This document shows, piece after piece, positions 54,955 to 64,000 of a stretch of DNA of 64,000 bases. The stretch spans positions 3,844,001-3,908,000 of the forward strand of contig NZ_JNIM01000001.1 in NCBI RefSeq assembly GCF_000702505.1, in the 5' to 3' direction. The notes under the pieces were generated by a model that saw only the letters and a list, made by a program, of their open reading frames with translations, made no database searches and had not been told where the DNA came from. Numbering within the stretch: position 1 is the stretch's first letter; every line of letters starts with the position of its first letter. The position numbers and the translations under genes were made by a program. Source of the stretch: Thermogemmatispora carboxidivorans. GTDB lineage: Bacteria; Chloroflexota; Ktedonobacteria; Ktedonobacterales; Ktedonobacteraceae.

Positions 54955-57900
54955 TCACGGGTCGGGGCAGGGGGCAGCATCGGCCTCGATAGTCATCTCT
55001 TCTGACGCTGAGGCGGTGGGCGTTGGCGTTGGGGCCAGCGTCGGCCCCTCTCCCGGTTCGCGTACGCTGATCTCCAGGTGGCCATCGACAGCGGTCACAT
55101 GCACCACACCTGGCTTAGGAATATTGCCCATGAGAATGCGCAAACTGAGCGGCACGGTCAGCAAGCGCTCGATGGCCCGGCGCAGAGGGCGCGCTCCCTG
55201 GGTACGGCTGAAGCCCTCTTTACAGAGCAGATCGATGGCACTCTCATCGGCCTGCAAAGTCAATCCTTGCTCTAGCAAGCGTGAAGCCAGCTCGTTCATC
55301 TGCAGGCGCGTAATCGCCCGCGCATGCTCCTGCGTCAAGGGGTGGAAGATGACCACCTCGTCGATGCGACTGAGAAACTCGGGGCGGAAGGTCTGGCGCA
55401 GGCGCTCCATCAGCTGCTCGCGCTGCATCTCCTCCAGTGAGGTCTTACTGGCAGCGCGGAAGCCACTCGGGAGCGAGCGCCCTAGCATATCGGTGCCGAC
55501 GTTAGAGGTCATAATCCAGATTGCATGCTGGGCGTCGACCGTGTGTCCCTGAGCATCGGTCAGGCGTCCGGCGTCGAAGACCTGGAGGAAGAGATCAAAG
55601 ACCTCGGGATGGGCCTTCTCTACTTCGTCCAGAAGGACAACACAGTGCGGACGGCGGCGCAGCTTGCCGGTGAGCTGGCCTTCCTGGTCGTAGCCGATGT
55701 AGCCTGGCGGTGCGCCAACCATGCGCGAGACGGCGTGCTTCTCCATGTACTCCGACATATCCACACGGATCAGATATTCGTCGGAGCCAAAGACCTCGGC
55801 GGCCAAAGCCCGCGCCAGCTCGGTCTTACCAACGCCTGTCGGCCCCAGGAAGAGGAAGACCCCCGCGGGACGGTTGCGCGGCTTCAAGCCGGCCCGCGCC
55901 ACCTGAATCGCCTGGGTCACGCGCCGAATGGCCTCGTCCTGGCCAATGACACGCGCCCTCAGCCGGCTCTCCAGGTTGAGCAGACGATCGCGCTCCTCGC
56001 GGCCCGGCGCATTCACCGGGATACCGGTACGTGCCGAGATCACTTCGGCCACGGTGGCCGCCGTGATCACTGGCTCCTCGCCCAGCTCATCACGATTGTC
56101 CTGCTCGACCGATTCATCTTCTACCCAGAAGACCCGCGCCTGCGAGCACGCCTCATCCAGGACACTGCAAGCCTTGTCGGGCAGGCGCAAGTTGGGCAGA
56201 TACTGGACCGAGAGATGGACGGCGGCCTGGAGAGCCTCCTCAGTAATGCTGACATGGTGATGCTGCTCGTAGAGTTCACGCATGCCCCGCAGAACCTGCA
56301 GCGCCTCCTCCGGTGACGGCTCCTCGATCATGATCGGGCGCAGGCGACGCTCCATTGCGGCATCCTTCTCGATCATGCGGTACTCTTGCGGGGTAGTGGC
56401 ACCAATACAACGCAGGCGGCCTCCAGCCAGGGCCGGTTTGAGGATGCCGGCGGCGTCGATGCTGCCATCGGCGGCGCGCCCGGTACCGATCAGCAGGTGC
56501 ATTTCATCGATAAAGAGGATGATATTGCCGCTGTTCTCTGCCTCCTCCAGCACTTTGAGCAGCCGCTCCTCAAATTCGCCGCGGTACTTGGTGCCGGCCA
56601 CCAGTGAGCTGGCCGACAGCTCGATGAGGCGCTTGCCGCGCAGCTCCGGTGGCACCCGGCCCTCGACGATGCGCTGAGCCAGGCCCCCGACAATGGTCGT
56701 CTTCCCCACGCCCGAGTCGCCAATCAGGATCGGGTTATTGCGATCCTTGAGCATCATGGTCTGCATCAGCAGGCGCAGCTCTTTCTCGCGTCCAATGAGC
56801 GGGGGCAGCTGCTTGAGACTGGCCTGGCGCGTCAGATCGCGGCCCAGGCGCTCCAAGAGCGAGTTGCCGGCCCGCGGCACTGGCTCGGCCAGGCTGAAGC
56901 CGGCTGGCATCTCTACCGCTGGCGGCTGATGCGGCTCCGCGGAAGGAGCCAGCTCCAGCAAGGCATGAGCCTCGCTCGCCATGATCAACTCGATCAGCTG
57001 CTCGGGATTGATGCCGATCTGGGTCAGCAGATTGTGAGTCACGCCATCGCCCTCGCTAAGTACAGCGCGCGCAATGGCGCGTTCGTCAATCATGGTGGCC
57101 CCAGCACTGATGGCATTGCGCTCAGCGGTCAGCAGAATCTCTTTACAGCGCCGCGTCGGCAAGATCGGCGTGTCGCTGGTGGCCTTGCCGCTACCCAGGG
57201 CGCTGCGAATGACATCGCGCACCTGCTTGGGCGAGAAATTGAGGCTTCGCAGAGCATCCTGAGTACAGCCCCCATCAAGCTTGGTCAGAGCGATGAAGAG
57301 ATGGGGCGTCCCCAGGTAATCCTTGCGCATGCGCCGCGCTTCCGCCAGAGCGATGCTGAGCACCTCCTCCAGGAAGCGCCGGTCAAGGGCGTGTGACGAA
57401 GATGGCAGCGAGGGGATCAGTGGCTCTTCCTCCTCTTCAAAGATATCAACGTAGTCGGCGGGATTGCGCTCGGGCAGACCAAAGCTCAAACGCAGCAGCG
57501 GGTCACCGTAGAGCTGGAAGGAAATCCAGGCCGCCTGCTCAGGCCGCCGCTGGGCCAGTACAGCGCGACTGCGCCTGACCGCCTCGCCAATAGCCACCCC
57601 ATCGCTCAACTCCTGATAGAGCAGGACGGCGAACTCCCGAACGCGCGCGGTCGGCAGAGGCCAGCGCAGGACGATGATCGCTCCCGCACCGGCATCGACC
57701 AGGCACCGGGCCAAACGCTGCAGCAGCTCCTCACGCTCCGGCTGGCTGATAGACCCCGCCCCCGGGCCCGGCGCGGGCAGTCCCCCACCCCCACGCCCCC
57801 CCGGGCGCTCGCCTTCGTAGTGACTGACAAAAATCAGGGGACGCCGCGGTAAGAGCTGAAAGAGCTGGGCCGCCGCCTCGCCGTCGAGCCGCGAGCTGCC

Positions 57901-58641
57901 CGCCAGGGCCAGCGCCGGCTCACCTGCCACTAGCAACGGCCCCACTCCGGCATAGTGAATGATCTGCGGCGGCTCGCTGCTGATGCGCATGCGCATGTCA
58001 AGCTGGTTGGCTTGCTGACGATAGAGGATCGTGCGCCCAATGGCTTCGGGCAGGGCAGTGCACAGCGCAGCGACCTCCTCTTCTGCCACGCTGCGCTCAC
58101 CCGTCGGATTGACGAGGAAGAGGATGGAGAGACCCACCTGGTCGCGCCTTCCCATTTTGCGCTGCATCCGCTCCGTCAGCGGCGCCAGGCGCTCTGGCCG
58201 CGCCTCGCCCGCTAAGCGGCTCACGCTCAGCCGCTGACAGAGAAAGGAGCTTGGGCGGATGCTCCCATCAAAGCAGAGCTCCCAGGGGATTTCGGGAGCG
58301 TTGGTCTCAAGCACAAGGGGGAGATCAAGATGCCGCAGCGCCTCCTGCAGCGGCAACGGCAGCAGCTGCTCAAAGAGAAAGCGCCCCAGAGCCTGTACCG
58401 AATCGTTCACTGCGCCCAGCTTCATCGTCTGGCGCCTGCTCTCGGCCAGAGCCTGCGTCTGCATGTATTGAGTCACGGCCTGCAAACTGCGCCTGAGCCG
58501 CTCTTTCAGCTCAGGGGTGATCTCCGTGACATAGTCGCGCCCTTCCTTGCTACCTTCCCTGGCAGAATACTCAGGCAGGTCAAGCCGGAAACGATAGACG
58601 CTTTCAGTGCGTATGATACTCAAGAGCGCCGGCAGTTCCAT
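54955..58641 (-). CDS. ClpC-type AAA+ unfoldase with N-terminal inactive CHAT-like domain
   Basis: The 1228-residue protein combines three parts. Residues about 1-400 resemble a CHAT (caspase-like) domain: PLVLETNAPEIPWELCFDGS, then GAGAIIVLRWPLPTARVREF and ISFQLYGDPLLRLSFG. The catalytic positions are lost: IIHYAGVG has Val where the active His should be, and FVSHYEGE has Tyr where the Cys should be. Residues about 425-575 are a Clp N domain. Two AAA+ modules follow (Walker A GDSGVGKTTIVGG and GPTGVGKTELARA; Walker B LFIDEMH and VLLDEVEKAH). The M-domain coiled coil is nearly absent, and the ClpP-binding loop position reads SGF. Substrate and protease partner are unknown. Confidence 0.88.
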   Translation of the reverse strand: MELPALLSIIRTESVYRFRLDLPEYSAREGSKEGRDYVTEITPELKERLRRSLQAVTQYMQTQALAESRRQTMKLGAVNDSVQALGRFLFEQLLPLPLQEALRHLDLPLVLETNAPEIPWELCFDGSIRPSSFLCQRLSVSRLAGEARPERLAPLTERMQRKMGRRDQVGLSILFLVNPTGERSVAEEEVAALCTALPEAIGRTILYRQQANQLDMRMRISSEPPQIIHYAGVGPLLVAGEPALALAGSSRLDGEAAAQLFQLLPRRPLIFVSHYEGERPGGRGGGGLPAPGPGAGSISQPEREELLQRLARCLVDAGAGAIIVLRWPLPTARVREFAVLLYQELSDGVAIGEAVRRSRAVLAQRRPEQAAWISFQLYGDPLLRLSFGLPERNPADYVDIFEEEEEPLIPSLPSSSHALDRRFLEEVLSIALAEARRMRKDYLGTPHLFIALTKLDGGCTQDALRSLNFSPKQVRDVIRSALGSGKATSDTPILPTRRCKEILLTAERNAISAGATMIDERAIARAVLSEGDGVTHNLLTQIGINPEQLIELIMASEAHALLELAPSAEPHQPPAVEMPAGFSLAEPVPRAGNSLLERLGRDLTRQASLKQLPPLIGREKELRLLMQTMMLKDRNNPILIGDSGVGKTTIVGGLAQRIVEGRVPPELRGKRLIELSASSLVAGTKYRGEFEERLLKVLEEAENSGNIILFIDEMHLLIGTGRAADGSIDAAGILKPALAGGRLRCIGATTPQEYRMIEKDAAMERRLRPIMIEEPSPEEALQVLRGMRELYEQHHHVSITEEALQAAVHLSVQYLPNLRLPDKACSVLDEACSQARVFWVEDESVEQDNRDELGEEPVITAATVAEVISARTGIPVNAPGREERDRLLNLESRLRARVIGQDEAIRRVTQAIQVARAGLKPRNRPAGVFLFLGPTGVGKTELARALAAEVFGSDEYLIRVDMSEYMEKHAVSRMVGAPPGYIGYDQEGQLTGKLRRRPHCVVLLDEVEKAHPEVFDLFLQVFDAGRLTDAQGHTVDAQHAIWIMTSNVGTDMLGRSLPSGFRAASKTSLEEMQREQLMERLRQTFRPEFLSRIDEVVIFHPLTQEHARAITRLQMNELASRLLEQGLTLQADESAIDLLCKEGFSRTQGARPLRRAIERLLTVPLSLRILMGNIPKPGVVHVTAVDGHLEISVREPGEGPTLAPTPTPTASASEEMTIEADAAPCPDP

Positions 58642-58858
58642 GAGTTCTTCTCTTCTACTATCTTCCCAGATTAGCTAGCCCTGAGAATACAACCTACTGC
58701 AAGAGCAGTATATCCCAAGCGTGAGTCGCTGGCAACAGGAGCTTTCTTCGCCTTCTCACCACACCAATACAGGAGTCTTCCACATTTGTAGAACGAGCAT
58801 ACTACATGCTGTATGATTGGTCAAGCTTTTCAGCATTTTAGAGACGTTACGGTGATCA

Positions 58859-58927
58859 AGGCTTGCTCACCGGCGCGGCTGGCTCTTCCACGCCACGGCT
58901 GAGGCTGCCCTGCTGGTGAGCAAGCCT
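58859..58927. terminator. 13-bp inverted repeat hairpin after the DUF4012 gene
   Basis: AGGCTTGCTCACC (58859-58871) pairs perfectly with GGTGAGCAAGCCT (58915-58927), with a 43-base GC-rich loop. It starts 23 bases after the minus-strand DUF4012 stop. No T-run follows on the minus strand (TTGATC), so it may be an RNA-stabilising or Rho-linked structure. The rest of the 308-base gap (58642-58949) contains no gene. Confidence 0.65.
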
Positions 58928-58949
58928 GAAGCAGAGTCGTGGGCAGCGG

Positions 58950-61802
58950 CTATACGCCGAGGCGTGGGTAGCAGCTGCTCGGGGTGCCTGCCGTCTGCCC
59001 GTGGCCCTGGCTGCTGCCAGTGGACAGGCTACGTGGCGTGACGAGCAGGTCGCTGGTCAAGAGGGTATCGACATGGGTCCCGGCGAGATTGAGCTGGCTG
59101 CAAGGATCAGGTGGCAGAATGGTGACATCCAGCTCCGGGTAGGTGCCCGCCTGGCGCTGGACCAGCAGGGCATAGTGTCCCTTGTTGAGAGGAGGCACAT
59201 ACCAGGAGAGGGTCACGGTCATGGTGCAGTTCTTGGGCACCACGACCCAGCCACCGAACATGGCCCGCCCCGGCACATCGCTGACGGTGTTGGTCGGTGG
59301 CCCCACTTTGTCCAGCGGGTGCCAGTCGTTCGGATTCTCGTCGCTCAGGGTCGGCGAGGCTGCCCCTGGCTGATATTGCCCCGACGGACACATCAGCTCG
59401 TCGTGCGGATAGACCACGGTCGCGTTACAGGCCGGCAGCGGCCCCCCGCAGAGAGGAATGCCACTGTCGAAGCCGTCGCCGCTCAAGAATTTGCTGTTGG
59501 GCGGGACATAGATGCGTACATAGTCGCGATAGGTGTCGTAGCCATACACCGGTCCGGTATCGGTATAGGCCAGACGGAGCTGAAGATAGTGGGTGGCTCC
59601 GCCATTGGCGTCCAGCGTTACAACATCGTGAATGAGCGTCCGCACATACTGCGAGGCTTTGGTGGCGTTCAGGTTGGCCTGCACAATATAGAGGCCATCG
59701 CGGCTGGTCGAGCGATCCATCTGGGCCCCATAGCCGTATTGGATGAGCAGCTGCTCAACGTGCGGATCGGTGACGTAGATTTGGATGTCTTTGGTCTTGA
59801 GGTCATAGAGGGCCTCATGGGCAATGGCCAGGATCTCATCAGGAGGGGCATGACGCACACGGTCGAGCAGGGTCTGAGCCAGGCGCGAGGTGAAGAGTTT
59901 GCGCGCCTGACCAGAATCATCGACATGCTGAACAATCTGCTGCTTGCGCACTCCCTCGCTGTCAAGCTGGTAGTAGTGGAGGCGATCTTCGAGATTGAGG
60001 GCCGTGATGGTCTCGTTGTAGCCCGGCACGGTGATCGGGCCAATGATCTGCAAGACGTGCTCGATGAAGAAGGGGGTCAGAGCAATGACTCCGTCAACAT
60101 GCCGCCCTACTTCATGCTGATAGGTCTGGACGGCTAGTTGCCCAGTGGTGGGGAAGTCCGCCGAGAGGTTGGAGTCGCGCAGCCCCCAGTTAGCAAAGGG
60201 CCACCAGGAGCGATACGGCTCGGGGGCTAGCTGGCCCAGGGTCGGACTGCCAGAGGTGTATTCGACAAAGGAGATGTCTTTGAGCGAGAAGGGGGCGATG
60301 CGGCCCGCGTTGATGGTCAGCTCACCATACTGGCCGGTGAAGCCGCCGGATGGCCGCAGCTCAGAGCGATCCATCGTCTGCACCAGATAGGTGCGCGGCT
60401 TGTCTACTCCCAACAACCAGCCAGCGGCGTCGAGCAGCTGGCGCGCCTGGCCCAGGCTCTGCTGGAGAACGGGAAGCATTTGCAGGAGCTGCTGCACCTC
60501 CTGCCGTTGGCTGCTACTGAGGGGCAGAGCCGCCAGTGAGAGACTCTGACTCTGGGTCCCGATGTCTCGCAATGAGGGCATGATGTCGTCTATGGTTCGT
60601 CCGAGTAAAGTGAGCATGTCCTGGGTTACCAGCGGCTTGCTCGAGTTGCTGAGGAGCGGGCCCTGAAAGTGTGGGGCCAGGCTCTTGGCCACCGGGATAA
60701 GCTTGAGGCCGATGATACTGACGTCCACGCCGATCTGGGCCGCGGCTCGGGCAGAGCTGACTTGCAGCTGATAGCGCGGAAAGAGCGAAATAACAGTGTG
60801 GATGAGGGCAGAGTGGTCAATGGTGTCTCGCGCCTCGGCAAAGGATTGCCTGGCCTGCTGCAGCTCCTGGGCAGCCTGGTTGAGTTTGCTGGCATCGAAG
60901 AGACTGGATGGATGGGCTTTAGCGCCGTTGAAGATGGTCTTGAGGGCCAGCAGGTGCTCAACACCCGCGGAGGCCTGCCCACGAAGGGCGCTATAGGTTA
61001 GATAGGCTTGCACTCCTATGGCCAGCCCACCGACAATGGGTAGAGCGATGCCTAGCAAGAGGATCACAAGGAGCACAAGGGCCTTGAGGCGTTGCTTCCC
61101 TGCCCCATAGCGCGCCTGCTTCCAGAGGCGCCCTGGCCAGGCGGGAGGACGTAGACGACGGGCGGAAGGGCGCCGCGCCCCCACTTCTCCCCTGGCCACC
61201 CTCCCTTCTTGTTGTTGCTGAACCTGGGGAGCTTGCTCCTGGGCTATCAGCTGCGTGGCTTGCCGCCCTTCTTGCTGCAGGGTAGCCCCGCCTGGGGTCG
61301 CCAGGGGAAGCGTTTCGGCATCGACCAGCGGAGAGGGCGCAGGGGTCACCGTCGCGGCGGCGCTGGCCAAAGGCAGGGTCTCGGCTTCGCTGAGAGCAGC
61401 CTTGTGCACTTCCTCCGCACGCTTGTCGGCTCCGCTCCCGGTCCCGGGCGCGACTGACTCTGGTTCCGGCTTGTCAGTACTGTCTGGGAGCACCGCGGGA
61501 AAGGCAACCGGGGCCGGCCCGGCACGCAGCAGGGAGGACCAGGCCGCAGCCGCTCGCTCGATGGCAGCCCGCGCCTCATCGCTAGCGCGCTGCTCCACGG
61601 CCCTGGCCTCCGCCATACTTTGCAGCTCGATCGTGTCTTCGTCCGCCAGACTGCTCGCCTCTGTCGCTGGCTGTACGCCTTCTCCCTCTCCTTTCTCTGG
61701 GGAGGCAAGAGGGCCGATCAGGGCCGACTCTTCCTGCGGATTGAGCTGATCGGCTGCTTCCTCGCGCTTTGGATGATTGCTATTGATAAGCATATCAGAC
61801 AT
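58950..61802 (-). CDS. DUF4012-domain membrane protein
   Basis: This 950-residue protein has an N-terminal cytoplasmic half (about 1-240) of low complexity, with repeated ETLPLAS/ETLPLAT units and Glu/Gln-rich stretches. One membrane helix follows (KALVLLVILLLGIALPIVGG, about 240-265), and then a large extracytoplasmic DUF4012 domain: RSELRPSGGFTGQYGELTIN and the QTYQHEVGRHVDGVIALTPF region are its core. DUF4012 proteins are common in Chloroflexota and actinobacteria and are suspected to act at the cell surface, but their function is unknown. GAGGT lies 5-6 bases before the ATG. It is monocistronic. Confidence 0.85.
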   Translation of the reverse strand: MSDMLINSNHPKREEAADQLNPQEESALIGPLASPEKGEGEGVQPATEASSLADEDTIELQSMAEARAVEQRASDEARAAIERAAAAWSSLLRAGPAPVAFPAVLPDSTDKPEPESVAPGTGSGADKRAEEVHKAALSEAETLPLASAAATVTPAPSPLVDAETLPLATPGGATLQQEGRQATQLIAQEQAPQVQQQQEGRVARGEVGARRPSARRLRPPAWPGRLWKQARYGAGKQRLKALVLLVILLLGIALPIVGGLAIGVQAYLTYSALRGQASAGVEHLLALKTIFNGAKAHPSSLFDASKLNQAAQELQQARQSFAEARDTIDHSALIHTVISLFPRYQLQVSSARAAAQIGVDVSIIGLKLIPVAKSLAPHFQGPLLSNSSKPLVTQDMLTLLGRTIDDIMPSLRDIGTQSQSLSLAALPLSSSQRQEVQQLLQMLPVLQQSLGQARQLLDAAGWLLGVDKPRTYLVQTMDRSELRPSGGFTGQYGELTINAGRIAPFSLKDISFVEYTSGSPTLGQLAPEPYRSWWPFANWGLRDSNLSADFPTTGQLAVQTYQHEVGRHVDGVIALTPFFIEHVLQIIGPITVPGYNETITALNLEDRLHYYQLDSEGVRKQQIVQHVDDSGQARKLFTSRLAQTLLDRVRHAPPDEILAIAHEALYDLKTKDIQIYVTDPHVEQLLIQYGYGAQMDRSTSRDGLYIVQANLNATKASQYVRTLIHDVVTLDANGGATHYLQLRLAYTDTGPVYGYDTYRDYVRIYVPPNSKFLSGDGFDSGIPLCGGPLPACNATVVYPHDELMCPSGQYQPGAASPTLSDENPNDWHPLDKVGPPTNTVSDVPGRAMFGGWVVVPKNCTMTVTLSWYVPPLNKGHYALLVQRQAGTYPELDVTILPPDPCSQLNLAGTHVDTLLTSDLLVTPRSLSTGSSQGHGQTAGTPSSCYPRLGV

Positions 61803-62018
61803 GGATTACCTCAGAAGAACCCTGGGGAGCTTGGTCTCGATATATACAAATTTATTTTCAGATACCGGTGATAGGGTTTTGAGACAGCGTGGTCAGAAGG
61901 GTAAGAGAGCTTCCTCTCTCCCTGAGTATAACGTATGGTACATGGGCAGTGTTGCTTTTTCTATCAGGGGTCCTGTTTCGCCCGGGGAAGCAGTCACCCG
62001 AAGCGGCGAGTCGGCGGG

Positions 62019-63473
62019 TCAAGCCTGGCGCTCGCCATTGAGTCTACGTGTGGTCAGATCCAGGCGCCGCGTTGGTCTGCCACGGGCGCGGGCGGCGGGT
62101 GGATAGTAAGGGGTGGCAGCAGTGATGATATCGCCGATGCGCGCGAGGATCTGCAAGTAGCGTGTACCAGAGCGATGATAATGGGCGAAGAGCATCAGTA
62201 AATGATGGATGAGAATATCGGCTTCATCGGTATGGCGCTCCAGAGTGATCTGTCCGCCAATGGCCCCCTCACCCTCGCGTAGCATGGCCTCCTCACCTTG
62301 TTCATCAGAGAGCAGATGGCGCGTCTCCTGGCGTGGGCGGGCCGGCCAGAGGAGCAGGGCTACGACCCGCCCCTTGAGGCGCTGCTCGCGCAGGCGTCCG
62401 GCCAGATAGCCGCCCAGTTTGTGGATCGCGGCGCAGGTTTCGTCGGCATCGGCGGCGTGCTGGAAGCGAATGCGCGCATTCTGGCTCAGTGGCGGCGCAT
62501 CGGGGATCACCAGGCTGTGGTCTTCACCTTGAGCCAGCTGATGGAGCCAGCGCCCCAGACGGCCTAGGCGGCGCTCCAACCCTTCGGGAGAGAGAGGGGC
62601 CACCTGTGCAAAGGTCGTGATGCCGAAGTCGCGCAGATGAGCAACGAGCTCGGCAAGCGCTTCAAGGTCAAAGCGCTCACCCCGGCCTTCCAGTTCGGAG
62701 CCACCGGTACGCAGGCCCGCACCTTCTCTCTCGCTCTCGTGCCCACCCGGGAGGCCAGGCTCGCTGCCATGTAGCTGAAGCAGCAGCGAGAGAGGCAGGG
62801 ACTGAACAAAGGAGGCCTCACGGCCCGGTGGGATATAGAGGATGCCCTGGCGCCCGCCTTTGCGACTCATGAGCGCGGCCAGCTCGGCGATGGTTTTGCC
62901 GTTGGCAATGCCGATGAGGGCCGTCAGACCAAGGGCGGCTATGTCACTGCTGAGCTGCTGGGCCAGGAGAATCGGTGAGGTAACGGGCTGAGGGCTGCCA
63001 CTCAGGTCGATAAAGGCATCGGCCAGGGGGACAGACTCAACGATATGCGAATAGGCTCGATAGCGCTCGCGTAAGCGCTGCAGAACCGGCTGATAGCGCT
63101 CGTAGGAGGCCGGCAGGAAGAGGGTGCGCGGGGCCAGACGATAGGCCCGGCGCAAGGGCATGCCAGGGACAATGCCCAGGCGCACCGCGGCAGGAGAAGC
63201 GTCGATGACGCGCCCTGGCTCGTTCGGACGCCCCGTGCCGGTCCCTACGACGAACGGCAGACCATGCAGCGCGGGATTGGCCATTTCCTCCAGCGTACAA
63301 TAGAAGTGCCGAATGCGGACATGCATGATTCCTTGACGCAGGAGAGCCTGCTCCGAGATCGCCCCTCTCTCTGTCGACGAGGCCGGCCCTCCCATTGGCC
63401 CACGTGGAGGGCGCTGCGCTGCCGCATCTCCAAGGATTGACGGCTTCAACGTCCCTGACTGATCGTGCTCCAT
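62019..63473 (-). CDS. Y-family polymerase-like protein, ImuB-type (catalytic residues missing)
   Basis: The 484-residue protein has the Y-family fold but not the catalytic acids. Where active polymerases read DMDxFFASVE, it reads RIRHFYCTLEEM. Where they read SIDEAFLD, it has VPLADAFIDLSG, so the Asp-Glu pair is altered to Ala-Asp. The little-finger region has ALTALIGIANGKTIAELAAL. Such inactive relatives, ImuB, act in damage-induced mutagenesis with DnaE2 and ImuA; neither partner is in the window. The start at 63473 has AGAAGG; an internal start at 63326 (MHVRIRHFYC) is also plausible. Confidence 0.72.
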   Translation of the reverse strand: MEHDQSGTLKPSILGDAAAQRPPRGPMGGPASSTERGAISEQALLRQGIMHVRIRHFYCTLEEMANPALHGLPFVVGTGTGRPNEPGRVIDASPAAVRLGIVPGMPLRRAYRLAPRTLFLPASYERYQPVLQRLRERYRAYSHIVESVPLADAFIDLSGSPQPVTSPILLAQQLSSDIAALGLTALIGIANGKTIAELAALMSRKGGRQGILYIPPGREASFVQSLPLSLLLQLHGSEPGLPGGHESEREGAGLRTGGSELEGRGERFDLEALAELVAHLRDFGITTFAQVAPLSPEGLERRLGRLGRWLHQLAQGEDHSLVIPDAPPLSQNARIRFQHAADADETCAAIHKLGGYLAGRLREQRLKGRVVALLLWPARPRQETRHLLSDEQGEEAMLREGEGAIGGQITLERHTDEADILIHHLLMLFAHYHRSGTRYLQILARIGDIITAATPYYPPAARARGRPTRRLDLTTRRLNGERQA

Positions 63474-63819
63474 AGTAGCCTTCTGCTCAAATTAACCTCT
63501 CCCAGTTTAGATTATACGCTACAAATGGGCTATTGCCAGCCCTTTCTTCAGCCGGGTTGATCGGCGCTCCCCTCCTGACTGGCCTCACTTCACCTCCGCC
63601 AGCTCTTCCTTGGAGCCACTGCAGCGCACGGCTGGTGCTCTTCGTAAATTGCTACCTCGCCCCGTTCAGCTCCACCAGAAAATATGGTAAGCTGTTCATG
63701 AGGCGGATGCGCCTGCCTGAACTGGGCCGCTTCCCTGCCTCCTGCCTTACCGGCAGCGAGCGCTGGCAGCTTGACAGATGCGGTAGATTGCGCACGCTCA
63801 GATTGGAGGGTAAGACACG

Positions 63820-64000
63820 ATGTCTATGCTTCAAAACGAGACGTTCAGTAGAGTGGGAAAAGGGGCAAGAGAAACGTTGGGCGGCTTCAAGGCCTTTATT
63901 CTGCGCGGCAACGTGGTTGACCTGGCTGTTGGTATCGTCATCGGCGCCGCTTTCACTAACCTGGTCAATGCCATCGTCAGCGGACTGATTACCCCTTTGA
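63820..64000 (+). CDS. mscL: Large-conductance mechanosensitive channel MscL, 5' part (continues past window)
   Basis: The first 60 residues of MscL: a short N-terminal helix ([20 protein letters not shown]), then [20 protein letters not shown] followed by [18 protein letters not shown], the conserved first transmembrane helix and its Gly/Val-rich gate. MscL is a homopentameric tension-gated pore that vents solutes after osmotic downshock. The ATG at 63820 has GGAGGG 10 bases upstream. The gene runs off the end of the window. Confidence 0.93.
   Translation, partial: MSMLQNETFSRVGKGARETLGGFKAFILRGNVVDLAVGIVIGAAFTNLVNAIVSGLITPL

Noticed and set aside
58859..58927. Repeat of the hairpin motif GGTGAGCAAG also seen at 49430-49439
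   Set aside because: The shared 10 bases in two hairpins are noted, but surrounding stems differ, so a dispersed repeat family cannot be supported from two copies.

Overview
This window is a high-GC (about 60%) bacterial chromosome segment with tightly packed genes on both strands. The protein set is a T-box-controlled threonyl-tRNA synthetase, a very large SecA, a DUF4012 protein, WYL and GntR regulators, large GAF/PAS histidine kinases, TnpB and Rpn-type nucleases. This best fits the Chloroflexota, probably class Ktedonobacteria (Thermogemmatispora-like). That assignment is inference from protein character; no rRNA or other marker gene for placement is present.

Layout. 1-6.3 kb: the tail of an APC permease, a peptide/solute ABC transporter (binding protein, hairpin, two permeases) and a secreted beta-propeller protein. 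6.5-13 kb: a Nudix hydrolase, a dipeptide epimerase, ribosomal protein S21, an HD-domain protein, two membrane-anchored halves of a Cas4-like nuclease, and a LOR/SDH (TIGR00300) enzyme. 13-19.3 kb: an EamA transporter, an Rpn-type nuclease, a T-box leader with thrS, tmk and a GrpB-family protein. 19.4-26.2 kb (minus strand): the glyoxylate shunt (aceA, aceB) and secA.

27-36 kb is the most unusual region. An L-lactate permease gene (lctP) starts at 27156, breaks off after about 80 codons, and resumes at about 34741. The 7.3 kb between the two parts carries an intact TnpB whose stop codon lies at the left junction, a sigma factor lacking most of region 3, seven uncharacterised genes with strong ribosome binding sites in one minus-strand array, and a divergent GntR regulator. 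The divergent promoters share a 10-bp sequence at their -10 boxes, and a closely related copy sits on a promoter downstream of lctP. No transposase, integrase or replication gene was recognised in the insert.

36.6-54 kb: a hypothetical protein, a 7TM protein, a DfsB-like protein, a WYL regulator, a histidine kinase, a GntR regulator, a tandem nitrilase with one dead domain, the lactate-oxidation genes lutC and a lutB-lutA fusion (preceded by a TGTC microsatellite), a HIT protein and a second large histidine kinase. Lactate oxidation is therefore intact near a broken lactate permease.

53.9-64 kb: a 56-residue zinc-ribbon-like protein, a roughly 300-nt highly structured palindromic element (candidate RNA or MITE-like), a ClpC-type unfoldase fused to a CHAT domain that has lost its catalytic dyad, a DUF4012 protein, a Y-family polymerase-like protein without the catalytic acidic residues, and the start of mscL.

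The strongest leads are the element inside lctP, the pseudo-CHAT-ClpC fusion, the split membrane-anchored Cas4-like nuclease and the structured element at 54.5 kb.
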